DNA of 64,000 nucleotides from Nitrospira sp. GTDB lineage: Bacteria > Nitrospirota > Nitrospiria > Nitrospirales > Nitrospiraceae. Positions within the stretch are counted from its first letter, which is position 1; each line of letters starts with the position of its first letter. Both the position numbers and the translations under genes were made by a program. Below the pieces are notes generated by a model. The model worked only from the letters and a program-made list of their open reading frames with translations, searched no databases and had not been told where the DNA came from. Shown here piece by piece: positions 23,517-34,220 of this stretch. The stretch is taken from NCBI GenBank assembly GCA_016715825.1, contig JADJXO010000001.1, positions 185,001-249,000 of the forward strand. The letters are read 5' to 3'.

Positions 23517-26500
23517 ATGAATATGATGTTTTCACCTGTTGCCAAGAGTATCGAACTGGAAGAACCGATTCGCGCCGAGCTCTTCGGTGTCGAACGGCTC
23601 GAACAACATGCGGCAAGTCTCGCGGTGGCACAGGTCGTCAGCGATGATGCACGGGTGGGCCAGTTACTCACGCCACGAGTCCTTGATAATAAACGCGTCT
23701 TGGTGGAGTCGTATCAGGCTATCGCTCGTACGATTCGCGATGAGAAAGCGATTACCCCCGCGGATGAATGGTTTGTCGATAATTTCCATATTGTCGACGA
23801 ACAGCTTCGCGAGATCATCGACGATTTGCCTCCTGGGTATTACAGGCAATTGCCAAAACTTACGTCGGGTCACTTGCAGAATTACCCACGGGTCGTTGGA
23901 GTGGCCTGGGCATTCGTAGCCCACACCGACAGTCGTTTCGACCCCGACATGCTCCGTCGCTTTGTGATGGCGTATCAACGCGTACAACCGCTGACGATCG
24001 GTGAATTGTGGGCGGTGGCGATCTCGTTGCGTGTCGTGCTGGTGGAGAATCTTCGCAGGCTGGCCGAGCGGATCGTCCATAGTCGGAAGGCTCGGTTGGA
24101 AGCCGATGAACTGGCGGATAGCCTGTTCGGGAGCGGAGCCTTGGCTGTAGAGTTTCCGTCCAGTGCACTCCGTCGTTTTGAGAGTAAGTCGCTCGCCACT
24201 GCCTTTGCCGTACAGCTGGTGCAGCGACTGCGTGATCTGGACCCGAAGGTGCGTCCGGTCTTGCGGTGGCTCGACGAACGCCTGGCCGCGCAGGGCGCCA
24301 CCGCCGACGACATGGTGCATACCGAGCATCAGCAACAGGCGGCCATGAGCGTGACGGTGCGCAATATCATCACCAGTATGCGGCTGACCTCGGCGTTTGA
24401 TTGGTCAGACTTTTTCGAAAGCGTCAGCCCGATCGATACGATCCTGCGGACCGATCCCCGTTACACCGAGATGGACTTTGTCACACGGGATATGTATCGC
24501 CATGCGATCGAGGATCTTGCACGCGGGACGGGTCTTTCCGAAATTGAGGTGACCACGCGTGTCGTGACCCGTGCCAGGCAGGCAGGGGGTGAGCCGCATA
24601 TGCGAAAGCAACCGGAGCGGGAACGACACATGGACCCCGGCTATTACCTCATCTCGCGTGGGCGCCGGGCGTTTGAACGAGAACTCGGCTACCGGGTGTC
24701 CTGGAAGGAGCGGCTGCTGCGTTGGTATGTCCGGGGGGCCGCACCGAGCTATCTGGGATCGGTGGCGGTCGGGACCACCATGGTCCTAGCCGTACCGTTG
24801 TGGTATGCCGCCGAAACTGGCGTGACTGTCGCGGGCCTGGTGTGTCTCGGTCTCATGGCGTTCGTACCGGCCTCGGATCTCGCCATGGCGCTCATTAATC
24901 GAACGGTGATGGCCATCCTCGGTCCGCGGTCGTTACCCCGGATGGCATTGCGGGACGGCATTCCTAAAGAGTTGCGCACGATCGTGGTGGTGCCTACGTT
25001 GCTGACGAGCCGGCAGGGCATCGATGAACAGATCGAGCGATTGGAAGTTCATTATCTGGCAAATTCAGACGATGACCTGCGCTTTGCCTTGCTCTCAGAC
25101 TGGGGAGACGCCCCGAGCGAAAGTATGCCGAGTGACGTCGAACTGCTGGCCTCTGCAGTGGAGAGAATTGCCCATCTAAACAAGCGGTACGGCCCGGCGG
25201 CCGGGGGCGGAGCGCGTTTCGTGCTGTTGCACCGCAGGCGGGTCTGGAACGAATCCGAGCGCGTCTGGATGGGGTGGGAGAGGAAACGAGGCAAACTGCA
25301 TGAATTGAATCAATTCCTACGTGGTTCGATGACCACCACCTTCATCTCCGTTGGCGGGAAGGTCCCCGAAGTGATTCCCTCAGTCCGATTCGTTATCACA
25401 CTGGATGCCGATACGCGGTTGCCGCGTGGAGCCGCGCACCGGTTGATCGGCACCATGGCGCATCCCCTAAACCGGCCGAGATTCGACCCGCTCGCCGGGC
25501 GTGTGCTCGAGGGATATGGAGTGGTGCAGCCGCGGATTACACCGTCGCTTCCCGGCAGTGGCGAGGGCTCGTATTTTCAGCAGACGTTTTCTGGACCCAG
25601 CGGGATCGATCCCTACGCGTCGGCTGTATCTGATGTGTACCAGGATTTGTTTCGTGAAGGGTCCTACACGGGCAAAGGCATTTATGAGATCGATGCATTT
25701 GAGGCGGCGCTGGCGGACAAGGTGCCGGACAATGCGATGCTCAGTCACGATCTCTTTGAAGGCCTGTTCGCGCGCGCAGCACTGGCGACTGACATCGAGC
25801 TGTTCGAAGCGTTTCCCGCCCACTATGAAGCGGCCGCAGCAAGGCAGCATCGATGGGCGCGCGGCGATTGGCAGCTACTGCCCTGGCTGTTCGGGCGAGG
25901 ACATACGGGATCTGAGCCGCATCGCGTGGTGGTCATTCCCGCCCTCGGCCGTTGGAAGATCTTCGACAACCTCCGCCGTACCCTGTCGGCCCCCGCGGCG
26001 TTTCTGACACTCATCGTTGGATGGGTGTTGCCGGAGCAATCTGTCTGGGTCTGGACGGGGTTCATTCTGACCACGATGGCGATTCCATCGCTATTATCTT
26101 TCGTGTTTGGGCTCTATCCACGCCGTCCCGGCGTGGCCCTGCGTACACATTTTCGTGGGTTGGGCAACGACCTCAGGTTGGCCGCCAGGCAGATTGCGAT
26201 GACTGTGATATTCCTCGCACATCAGGCATGGCTCATGACGGATGCGGTTCTTCGTACTCTCGCTCGGCTTGTCTTCACGCACCGGAGGATGTTGGAGTGG
26301 GTCACCGCGGCTCAGGCTGAGGATGCGTACAGGTGCAACCTGACAGGAATGTATCGGCGCATGGCGGGTGGTGTGGTGCTTGCCGTGGTGGCAGCCGGTG
26401 CGGTGGTAGTATTCGGGCGCGATGAGTCCTGGGCTGTGGCCGCTCCGTTCGTGCTGCTCTGGATCTTGGCTCCGGCTGTGGCACGGTGGGTCAGTCTGCC

Positions 26501-29500
26501 GCCTCGACTTACCGGGGCCGAACCGATTTCTCCAGCCGATGCACGGAAGCTCCGATTGATTGCACGCCGGACCTGGCGGTTTTTTGAAACGTTCGTGGCT
26601 CCCGAGGACCATGCACTGCCTCCTGACAATTTCCAAGAAGATCCAAAACCCGTCGTAGCCCACAGGACTTCGCCGACCAATATCGGGCTCTATCTGCTCT
26701 CAACTTTGGCCGCCCGTGACCTCGGATGGCTGGGGACGCTCGATGTGACTCAACGACTGGAAGCCACGCTGGCGACGATGAGCCGTCTCGAGCTTCTTTC
26801 TGGGCACTTTTACAATTGGTATGACACACGTACCCTTCGTCCGCTGGATCCAAAGTATGTGTCCACCGTCGATAGTGGGAATCTCGCGGGGCATTTATTG
26901 GTCGTGGGGAACGGATGTCGCGAGCGGATTCAACACTCAACCATCGAAAGCAATTTGTTTGCCGGAATTGATGATGCCATCCAATTGTTACGCGATGCGT
27001 TGGAGAAGATTCCTGATCAGCGACAGACCCACACGGTGACCAGGAAGCAGTTGAGCGACGCCGTCGATGAGCTGGCCCTGGCGCTCTTGTCGAGACCGGT
27101 CGATGCAGGCGGCTGGACCGCTAGATTTGGAAAACTCACCGTCTTGTCACATACGGTTTCCGATATGGCTCAGGCCATGGGCCAGGAGCGCGGTGATGAG
27201 TCCGATGGGGAATTGGGTGTCTGGGCGGATGCGGTTCGGGCGTGCGTGGACAGTCATCTCCGTGATGTGGAGCTGTTCCTTCCATGGGTCCGCTTCAGTA
27301 CGAAAGACCGGGCGGCTCTGTTCGACCATCCGTCGGGACCATCGCCGGAGTGGGCAGTTATCGAGCCGTTCTTTCATCCCATTCCTACGCTGGCAGCTGT
27401 ACCTGAGCGGTTCACGGCTGCGCTTCGTGCGCTGGACCGCCTGCGGGAAGACGCACTGAACAATCTGTCGCAGAATCGGGTGAGTCTCGCGAGGATCGCG
27501 CTACTGGCTGATGCCATACAGCGCTCGGTTACGGATGTCACGGCCTTGGCTTGTCGTCTCACAGCGATTGCCCAGAACGCGGAGCGCATGGTTCACGCCA
27601 TGGATTTCGCGTTTCTCTTCGATCCGACCCGCAAACTGTTGTCCATCGGCTATTGCGTGCCGGAGAACAGCCTGGACCCAAGTTGCTACGACCTGCTGGC
27701 GTCAGAAGCCAGACTGGCGAGCTTTATCGCCATCGCCAAGGGCGACGTGCCTTCATCGCACTGGTTTCACCTGGGCCGTGCCCTGACGCCCGTGGGAGAC
27801 GGTTCGGCGCTCGTGTCCTGGTCTGGCTCTATCTTCGAATACCTCATGCCGGCGTTGGTGATGCGTTTCCCGTCAGGCAGCCTGCTGTGCCGGACGTATG
27901 AACTGATCGTCCATCGGCAGATTCAGTACGGTAGAGAGCGAGGTGTGCCATGGGGTGTTTCCGAGTCGGCCTATAATGCGCGCGATCTCGACCTGACGTA
28001 CCAGTATTCCAGCTTTGGTGTGCCGGGTCTGGGACTCAAACGAGGCCTCAGTGAGGATGTGGTCGTAGCGCCCTATGCCACGGCACTCGCAGCGATGATC
28101 AATCCCATGGAAGCCACGCAAGGCTTTGGGCGCCTCGCCGAGGCCGGAGGGAGGGGAGCCTACGGGTTCTATGAAGCACTGGACTATACAGGGACACGGG
28201 TACCCGAAGGTAAAGACGTGGCGATCGTGCGGGCCTATATGTCGCATCATCAGGGGATGACGGTAATCGCCATCGCGAATGTCTTGAACGATGGAGTGAT
28301 GAGGAACCGTTTTCATGCCGAGCCGATCGTCCGGGCTACTGAACTCTTGCTCCAGGAACGGACTCCGCGCGACGTGCCGGTGACACGTCCACGTGCAGAA
28401 GAAGTCGCTGCCGCGTCCCACGTCCGCGATCTCATTCCGCCCGTCATACGGCAATTTACCACCCCGCATGAGGAGGCCCCGCGGACGCATCTGCTGTCTA
28501 ACGGACGGTATGCCGTCATGTTGACCACAGCCGGATCAGGATATAGCCGGTGGCGGGATATCGCGGTGACGCGCTGGCGCGAGGATGCGACGCGGGACTG
28601 CTGGGGTTCGTATATTTTTCTTCGCGATCTCCTCACTGGGTCTGTATGGTCGGCCGGGTATCAGCCCAGTGGCGTCGAGGCCGACACCTATGAGGTGTCC
28701 TTTTCCGAAGAACGGGCTGAGATTATCCGACGGGATGGCGATTGGAGCACGACGCTCGAGGTGGTCGTGTCGTCCGAAGACGATGCCGAAGTCCGTCGCA
28801 TGTCCGTCACCAACTTGGGGAGCAGTGCACGCGATCTGGAAGTGACGTCTTACGCTGAGTTGTCTCTGGCTCCACAGGCCGCCGATGTGGCACATCCGGC
28901 CTTTGGCAATCTCTTTGTGCAGACGGAATTCGTGCCGGAGATCGGCGCGCTGCTCGCCACGCGTCGCAGGCGATCGGATGAAGAGACGACGGTGTGGGTG
29001 GCCCAGGTGGTTGTGGTCGAGGGAGATACCGTGGGTGCCCTCCAGTATGAAACGGATCGGGCCCGGTTTCTTGGTCGTGGGCAGCATACCCGTACCGCGG
29101 TCTCAATGATCGATGGTCGGCCCCTCTCGAATACCGTCGGTTCTGTACTAGATCCGGTGATGAGTTTGCGCCGTACCGTGCGGGTTCCGTCGGGCGGGAC
29201 TGTGCGCATGGTGTTTTCAACGATCGTCGGCCCAGCCCGCGATCACGTGTTGGAGTTGGCCGACAAGTACAGTGATCCGAGAGTGTTTGAGCGAGCCGTC
29301 TCACTAGCGTGGACGCAAGCGCAAGTCCAACTGCATCACCTCGGCATCGGGACCGACGAAGCTCAGCTCTTCCAGCGGCTCGCGAATGCGGTGTTATATG
29401 TTGATGCCTCATTGCGGCCGTCTTCGGACACGCTCGTTCACAGCACGCTGGACCGTGCGTTCCTGTGGGCACATGGTATTTCCGGCGATCTGCCCATTGT

Positions 29501-32318
29501 GCTGGCTTCTATCGATCGCACGGAGGACGTGGATCTCATCCGGCAATTGCTGCGGGCACATGAATACTGGCGAATGCGGCAAGTATCGGCCGATGTGATT
29601 ATTGTGAACGAGAAGCCGCCGTCCTACGAGCAGAATTTGCAGGGGTCGCTGGAGGCGCTGGTGCGCGGAAGTCAGTTGCGCCTCTGCCCCGACACCGGCG
29701 GCGTACGGGGCAATATCTACCTTCTGCGGACCGACCTACTTTCGGCACACGATCGGAAACTGATGCAGCAGGTGGCCCGGGTCGTTCTGCTGAGCCGGCG
29801 TGGCACGTTGGCGGAGCAGGTGACTCGACTACAGCGCCGGCACAGTCCTTCCCCACCGACACGGCCCATACGGCGTGCCCGAAAACGCCTGGATGTGCCG
29901 TTGCCTGAGCGGGAGCTTGAGTTGTTCAACGGTCTTGGTGGTTTCGCGGACGATGGGCGCGAGTATGTCACCATTCTCGGTGAAGGCCTGCGCACCCCGC
30001 GACCCTGGGTTAACGTGATTGCGAATCCCTCGTTTGGGTTTCTCGTGTCTGAGTCCGGGTCCGGGTTCACCTGGTCGCTGAACAGCCACGAAAATCAGCT
30101 GACGCCCTGGTCGAACGATCCGGTGTCCGATCCGTCAGGAGAAGTGCTCTATATTCGCGATGACGATTCCGGGGAGGTCTGGAGTCCGACGGCGCTGCCG
30201 ATTCGTGACGATCCAGCACCCTATGTTGCCTGCCACGGACAAGGCTATAGCCGTTTCCATCATGGTTCACACGGTATCCTGTCAGAATTGCTGCAATTTG
30301 TGCCGCCTGAAGACTCGATCAAGATCTCTCGAATGACACTGAAGAATATGTCTGGCCGCTCGCGACGTCTTTCCATTACGGCCTATGCCGAGTGGGTACT
30401 GGGGAGTTCCCGGAGTGATTCCCATCCCTACGTGGTCACGGAGATCGATCCTGAGACCGGTGCGCTGTTTGCGAGGAATGCGTGGGCGGGTGAGTTTGGT
30501 GGGCGCATCGCGTTTGCCGATCTTGCAGGGAAGCAGACATCGTGGACCGGTGATCGCGCGGAATTTATAGGTCGCAATAGGACTCTTGAAGATCCACTGG
30601 CACTTGAACTGAGCGGGCCGTTATCCGGCAGGGTCGGTGCCGGTCTCGACCCTTGCGCGGCGCTTCAACTCTCGATCGGCGTGGAAGTAGGCGAACGCGT
30701 GGAGATCGTCTGGTTCATCGGCCAGACAGCAGGAAGAGAACAGGCTCGTCTGTTACTGGAGCGCTATCGTAGGACGGACCTGGACGCGCTGTTGCGCGAG
30801 GTTACCAGCCGCTGGGATGACGTCTTGGGTGTCGTACAGGTCCATACGCCGGAGCGCGCCATGGATATTCTGTTGAATCGTTGGGTGCTCTATCAGACGC
30901 TGGTGTGTCGCATTTGGGCCCGTGCGGCTTTTTATCAGTTGAGCGGGGCCTATGGATTTCGTGACCAACTTCAAGATGTCATGGCCCTGAGTGTGGCGGC
31001 ACGCGATGTCACACGCGAACATCTGCTGCGGGCTGCGGCGCGGCAGTTTATCGAGGGTGACGTGCAGCATTGGTGGCACCCTCCATCCGGACGTGGTGTG
31101 CGGACCCGCATTTCTGATGATCTGATCTGGTTACCCTACGCGGTGATCCAGTTTCTTGAAGTGACGGGCGATACGACCGTGTTGGACGAAATGGTGCCTT
31201 TTCTGGAAGGCCCAGTATTGGCCGATGGGCAACCTGAAGCCTATTTTGAACCACGCGTATCCCAGACGTGCGCCACTCTCTTTGAACATTGTGCACGTGT
31301 GTTGGATCGGAGTCTTGTCGTCGGCAGTCATGGGCTTCCGCTCATGGGTACCGGGGACTGGAATGACGCGATGAACCGTGTCGGCCAGCAGGGCAAGGGG
31401 GAAAGTGTCTGGCTCGGGTGGTTTCTGCATACGGTGCTGTGGGAGTTCGCCAAGGTGGCGGCTCAGCGTGGTGAGCGGGCTCGTGCTGAAACGTGGCGAC
31501 TCCATGTAAGTGCGTTGAAGGCCGCGATCGAGCGTAACGGATGGGACGGGGAATGGTACTGCCGTGCGTACTTCGATGACGGGACTCCACTCGGGTCCAC
31601 GGCAGGCCAGGAATGCCGCATCGATTCTATTGCGCAATCCTGGGGGGTAATCAGCGGAGCGGCAGATCCTGACCGTGGCGCGCGCGCCATGGCCGCAGTG
31701 GATCGGCATCTTGTGAACAGACAAGACGGGGTGATCCGACTGTTGACGCCGCCCTTTGATCAGATGCCGAGGAATCCCGGTTATATCAAAGGCTACGTCC
31801 CCGGCATTCGGGAAAACGGTGGCCAATACACCCATGCGGCCGTGTGGACCGTGCTGGCGTTCGCGGCCCTAGGTGACGGAGACAAGGCTGGCGAGTTGTT
31901 CCGTATGCTGAATCCCATCGATCGGATCTCCTCCCGAGCGAGCGTCCAGCGATATAAAGTCGAGCCGTACGTCGTCGCCGGTGACGTGTACGCAGAGCCG
32001 CCGCATGTCGGCCGTGGGGGGTGGACCTGGTACAGCGGTGCAGCTGGGTGGCTTTATCGGGCCGGTACGGAATGGATGCTCGGTTTCCGCTTGCGTGGCG
32101 CCACACTTTCCCTTGATCCTTGTGTTCCACGCCACTGGCCAAGATGCTCCATTCGTTTTCGGTATCATTCGGCCGTCTATGATATCACGGTGGAAAATCC
32201 GCGCCATGTCAGCCGCGGCGTGACGTCGATCGAGCTCGATGGCGTTGCGTCGACTGCCAATACGAATATCCCGCTCGTCGTCTGCGGAACCCACCAGATT
32301 CGCGTCGTGCTCGGATGA
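23517..32318 (+). CDS. ndvB: Cyclic beta-1,2-glucan synthase (GT84-GH94)
   Basis: At 2933 residues this matches the very large NdvB/Cgs proteins. An N-terminal region and transmembrane helices (about 415-475) precede the GT84 glycosyltransferase with LDADTRLP at about 629, EIDAFEAAL, SHDLFEG, and Q-x-x-R-W (RQHRWARGDW) near 776. More membrane helices follow to about 1050. The middle domain has YNARDLDLTYQYSSFGVPGL, and the C-terminal GH94 phosphorylase-like part has GTGDWNDAMNRV near 2612, whose Asp is the expected acid. The enzyme starts, elongates and cyclises beta-1,2-glucan from UDP-glucose and acts in the inner membrane. Cyclic glucans serve in osmoadaptation. It is a lone gene. Confidence 0.95.
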   Translation: MNMMFSPVAKSIELEEPIRAELFGVERLEQHAASLAVAQVVSDDARVGQLLTPRVLDNKRVLVESYQAIARTIRDEKAITPADEWFVDNFHIVDEQLREIIDDLPPGYYRQLPKLTSGHLQNYPRVVGVAWAFVAHTDSRFDPDMLRRFVMAYQRVQPLTIGELWAVAISLRVVLVENLRRLAERIVHSRKARLEADELADSLFGSGALAVEFPSSALRRFESKSLATAFAVQLVQRLRDLDPKVRPVLRWLDERLAAQGATADDMVHTEHQQQAAMSVTVRNIITSMRLTSAFDWSDFFESVSPIDTILRTDPRYTEMDFVTRDMYRHAIEDLARGTGLSEIEVTTRVVTRARQAGGEPHMRKQPERERHMDPGYYLISRGRRAFERELGYRVSWKERLLRWYVRGAAPSYLGSVAVGTTMVLAVPLWYAAETGVTVAGLVCLGLMAFVPASDLAMALINRTVMAILGPRSLPRMALRDGIPKELRTIVVVPTLLTSRQGIDEQIERLEVHYLANSDDDLRFALLSDWGDAPSESMPSDVELLASAVERIAHLNKRYGPAAGGGARFVLLHRRRVWNESERVWMGWERKRGKLHELNQFLRGSMTTTFISVGGKVPEVIPSVRFVITLDADTRLPRGAAHRLIGTMAHPLNRPRFDPLAGRVLEGYGVVQPRITPSLPGSGEGSYFQQTFSGPSGIDPYASAVSDVYQDLFREGSYTGKGIYEIDAFEAALADKVPDNAMLSHDLFEGLFARAALATDIELFEAFPAHYEAAAARQHRWARGDWQLLPWLFGRGHTGSEPHRVVVIPALGRWKIFDNLRRTLSAPAAFLTLIVGWVLPEQSVWVWTGFILTTMAIPSLLSFVFGLYPRRPGVALRTHFRGLGNDLRLAARQIAMTVIFLAHQAWLMTDAVLRTLARLVFTHRRMLEWVTAAQAEDAYRCNLTGMYRRMAGGVVLAVVAAGAVVVFGRDESWAVAAPFVLLWILAPAVARWVSLPPRLTGAEPISPADARKLRLIARRTWRFFETFVAPEDHALPPDNFQEDPKPVVAHRTSPTNIGLYLLSTLAARDLGWLGTLDVTQRLEATLATMSRLELLSGHFYNWYDTRTLRPLDPKYVSTVDSGNLAGHLLVVGNGCRERIQHSTIESNLFAGIDDAIQLLRDALEKIPDQRQTHTVTRKQLSDAVDELALALLSRPVDAGGWTARFGKLTVLSHTVSDMAQAMGQERGDESDGELGVWADAVRACVDSHLRDVELFLPWVRFSTKDRAALFDHPSGPSPEWAVIEPFFHPIPTLAAVPERFTAALRALDRLREDALNNLSQNRVSLARIALLADAIQRSVTDVTALACRLTAIAQNAERMVHAMDFAFLFDPTRKLLSIGYCVPENSLDPSCYDLLASEARLASFIAIAKGDVPSSHWFHLGRALTPVGDGSALVSWSGSIFEYLMPALVMRFPSGSLLCRTYELIVHRQIQYGRERGVPWGVSESAYNARDLDLTYQYSSFGVPGLGLKRGLSEDVVVAPYATALAAMINPMEATQGFGRLAEAGGRGAYGFYEALDYTGTRVPEGKDVAIVRAYMSHHQGMTVIAIANVLNDGVMRNRFHAEPIVRATELLLQERTPRDVPVTRPRAEEVAAASHVRDLIPPVIRQFTTPHEEAPRTHLLSNGRYAVMLTTAGSGYSRWRDIAVTRWREDATRDCWGSYIFLRDLLTGSVWSAGYQPSGVEADTYEVSFSEERAEIIRRDGDWSTTLEVVVSSEDDAEVRRMSVTNLGSSARDLEVTSYAELSLAPQAADVAHPAFGNLFVQTEFVPEIGALLATRRRRSDEETTVWVAQVVVVEGDTVGALQYETDRARFLGRGQHTRTAVSMIDGRPLSNTVGSVLDPVMSLRRTVRVPSGGTVRMVFSTIVGPARDHVLELADKYSDPRVFERAVSLAWTQAQVQLHHLGIGTDEAQLFQRLANAVLYVDASLRPSSDTLVHSTLDRAFLWAHGISGDLPIVLASIDRTEDVDLIRQLLRAHEYWRMRQVSADVIIVNEKPPSYEQNLQGSLEALVRGSQLRLCPDTGGVRGNIYLLRTDLLSAHDRKLMQQVARVVLLSRRGTLAEQVTRLQRRHSPSPPTRPIRRARKRLDVPLPERELELFNGLGGFADDGREYVTILGEGLRTPRPWVNVIANPSFGFLVSESGSGFTWSLNSHENQLTPWSNDPVSDPSGEVLYIRDDDSGEVWSPTALPIRDDPAPYVACHGQGYSRFHHGSHGILSELLQFVPPEDSIKISRMTLKNMSGRSRRLSITAYAEWVLGSSRSDSHPYVVTEIDPETGALFARNAWAGEFGGRIAFADLAGKQTSWTGDRAEFIGRNRTLEDPLALELSGPLSGRVGAGLDPCAALQLSIGVEVGERVEIVWFIGQTAGREQARLLLERYRRTDLDALLREVTSRWDDVLGVVQVHTPERAMDILLNRWVLYQTLVCRIWARAAFYQLSGAYGFRDQLQDVMALSVAARDVTREHLLRAAARQFIEGDVQHWWHPPSGRGVRTRISDDLIWLPYAVIQFLEVTGDTTVLDEMVPFLEGPVLADGQPEAYFEPRVSQTCATLFEHCARVLDRSLVVGSHGLPLMGTGDWNDAMNRVGQQGKGESVWLGWFLHTVLWEFAKVAAQRGERARAETWRLHVSALKAAIERNGWDGEWYCRAYFDDGTPLGSTAGQECRIDSIAQSWGVISGAADPDRGARAMAAVDRHLVNRQDGVIRLLTPPFDQMPRNPGYIKGYVPGIRENGGQYTHAAVWTVLAFAALGDGDKAGELFRMLNPIDRISSRASVQRYKVEPYVVAGDVYAEPPHVGRGGWTWYSGAAGWLYRAGTEWMLGFRLRGATLSLDPCVPRHWPRCSIRFRYHSAVYDITVENPRHVSRGVTSIELDGVASTANTNIPLVVCGTHQIRVVLG

Positions 32319-32521
32319 TCCGTGCGTGAGGAACCATGGTTAGCCTTTGTGGCAATATTCATACCTCCGCGTTCTTTCCTAGGTGGTGTTTCACCTTACG
32401 GCGTATCGCTCTCGGTGGTCTTGGTTCGCTCAATCACCTGAATGTGCGATGGTTCGAATTGGCATGATCTGCGCTCGTGCAATAAGTACGTATTTAAGCA
32501 TCATGAGCTATGGTGAAATAG

Positions 32522-32812
32522 AAAAAAGAGTCTGATGATCGCAACGAGTGTATCGGATTCATCAGCGAGTGTGATGTTCTCCGTGCACTGGAAGCCGGCA
32601 AAGATCTTACTCATCTGACGGCGGAAGATATCATGGTCCACGATCGAGTCGCCGTCACAGCCGAGGCCGCGATCGAAGAAGCCGTGAAGACGATGGAGGG
32701 CAAACGGCTGCTCCATCTCCCGGTGAAACATAACGGAAGAATTGCCTATTCCGTGACCCGACACGATCTTCTGCAAGCCTGGATTGGTATCGGTACTGCA
32801 GGCGAAGATTAA
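32522..32812 (+). pseudogene. CBS-domain protein fragment
   Basis: The frame reads ECIGFISECDVLRALEAGKD, LTAEDIMVHDRVAVTAEAAI and LLHLPVKHNGRIAYSVTRHD L, about one and a half CBS motifs. It ends at a TAA at 32810-32812. The N-terminal first strand is missing and an in-frame TAG at 32519 precedes it, so this is a truncated gene. CBS pairs bind adenylates. Confidence 0.65.
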
Positions 32813-32930
32813 GGAGAGGCGATTGTTTTCGAGCGAACGTTCAACCGACACCGGATTGCTCAGCGCCTCGTTGGAGCGCTAGATCCAGCCGGACTTGTCG
32901 GATATCTCTCACGTGCTGGAGTGATGGAAC

Positions 32931-33440
32931 ATGTCGACACCACATCATCCTCGAGAGAAGAAAGATCGATCGGTTCGCCCTCGAAAGTACGACCGATACA
33001 AAGCCAAGGGCAAACTTCGGGAGCCGTCGGTTTGTCGTGAGTGTCAGGCGGTCTACCACAAGGGGCGGTGGGTGTGGGGTCCTGTGCCGTCGGACAGTCA
33101 GGAGGTGATGTGTCCTGCCTGTGAACGGATCCGTGACCATGCGCCGAGCGGGATGCTGCTGCTGACCGGTGAGATCGTCGTCAGGCATCGAGATCAGGTG
33201 CTCGGGCTCGCCCGGAATGAAGAGGCTCGCCTGAAGGCCGAACATCCCCTGGCTCGAATCATCAAGATCGAAGAGCAGACCGACGCACCTGAAGGAGTGC
33301 TCATCACCACGACCGACCCTCATCTCGCGCGGCATATCGGCGAGGCGTTGCATCACGCCTATCGTGGGACATTGACCTGTCGTTATGAGGAGAACGAAGA
33401 TCTGCTTCGGGCGAACTGGGAGAGCTCAGCGGATGGGTAA
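32931..33440 (+). CDS. BCAM0308-type zinc-ribbon protein
   Basis: The 169 residues have a basic start (MSTPHHPREKKDRSVRPRKY), then a zinc ribbon CRECQAVYHKGRW...VMCPACERIRDHAPSG, then an alpha/beta domain (ILITTTDPHLARHIGEALHH, AYRGTLTCRYE). This order resembles BCAM0308 or NMD3-like bacterial proteins. Cys spacing is intact. The function of the family is not known; RNA or ribosome contact is speculative. Confidence 0.75.
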   Translation: MSTPHHPREKKDRSVRPRKYDRYKAKGKLREPSVCRECQAVYHKGRWVWGPVPSDSQEVMCPACERIRDHAPSGMLLLTGEIVVRHRDQVLGLARNEEARLKAEHPLARIIKIEEQTDAPEGVLITTTDPHLARHIGEALHHAYRGTLTCRYEENEDLLRANWESSADG

Positions 33441-33543
33441 GAACCGGACCTCTCTGCCGGTCGGTTGAGGCAGTGGAGCTTCTGCCTGCTCTCCTGTTCG
33501 GTCTCTGTGCGCAGAAAGAGGGAGGTTCATGAAGGAGGATCCT

Positions 33544-33720
33544 ATGCAGCTGATACTGACAGTTGAGGAGCAAGAGGTATTGTCAGGGGGGATCAAAAGT
33601 GCCATCTCGGACCTCGGGACCGAGGTTGGTCACACCGACAACCAGGCCATGCGGCAAGGCTTGCAGAAGCGAAAGAAAGTCCTGCTGGCAATTCTTGACC
33701 GGCTCAAAGGCATCGGCTGA
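33544..33720 (+). CDS. Small helical protein, paralogue 1
   Basis: GAAGGAGGAT precedes the ATG. The 58 residues MQLILTVEEQEVLSGGIKSA, ISDLGTEVGHTDNQAMRQGL, QKRKKVLLAILDRL are helical. The motif EVGHTDNQAMR..LQKRK is repeated in the protein at 37871. The family is unknown to me. Confidence 0.65.
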   Translation: MQLILTVEEQEVLSGGIKSAISDLGTEVGHTDNQAMRQGLQKRKKVLLAILDRLKGIG

Positions 33721-33837
33721 GATCGTCTCGTCTCTGGACGCGAGGGCACCGGACTTCAGGAGGCCGAGGTGGCTTACCTGACGAATCGTGTCCCATCACC
33801 CTTCGGGCAATGATTGATCCAGAAGGTGGACAAGAAT

Positions 33838-34065
33838 ATGGCCACGTCATCTTGGCGTATGAAAGCAACGCAGAGGTGGGGAAGTCATGCCCGATGGCTC
33901 AGTGGGGAGGGACCATTTGCTGTAATTGCTCCCTGTCGGGAGTTTTCCTTCTCCCTTTGGGCTACGAAAGAAGCGGCGGAAACAACGAAAGCCCATCTCA
34001 ACCAGACGGGCTGTGGTGGAGGTTGTAATCCGCTGCTTCATCAGGTCGTTGATCTAAACGAATGA
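33838..34065 (+). CDS. Hypothetical 75-residue protein with GCGGGC motif
   Basis: MATSSWRMKATQRWGSHARW, LSGEGPFAVIAPCREFSFSL, WATKEAAETTKAHLNQTGCG and GGCNPLLHQVVDL look like a folded protein, with Cys in APCRE and GCGGGC. The codon pattern and amino-acid balance are better than in the other frames. The ribosome site is weak (GAAGGTGG). Family unknown. Confidence 0.5.
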   Translation: MATSSWRMKATQRWGSHARWLSGEGPFAVIAPCREFSFSLWATKEAAETTKAHLNQTGCGGGCNPLLHQVVDLNE

Positions 34066-34220
34066 TGTTGGGTGATCGAGTGCGGAGCCTCCTGGTTTGA
34101 CAAGGTGGCTGTCCATCGGCCGGCTCGTGGGAGCGGCCTGCTTTTCACCGTAGTCCTGTTGCATTCATCTGTCGATATTTATTCTTGCTGCATTCAATTG
34201 GCGTGAGTGGAAAGGATCCC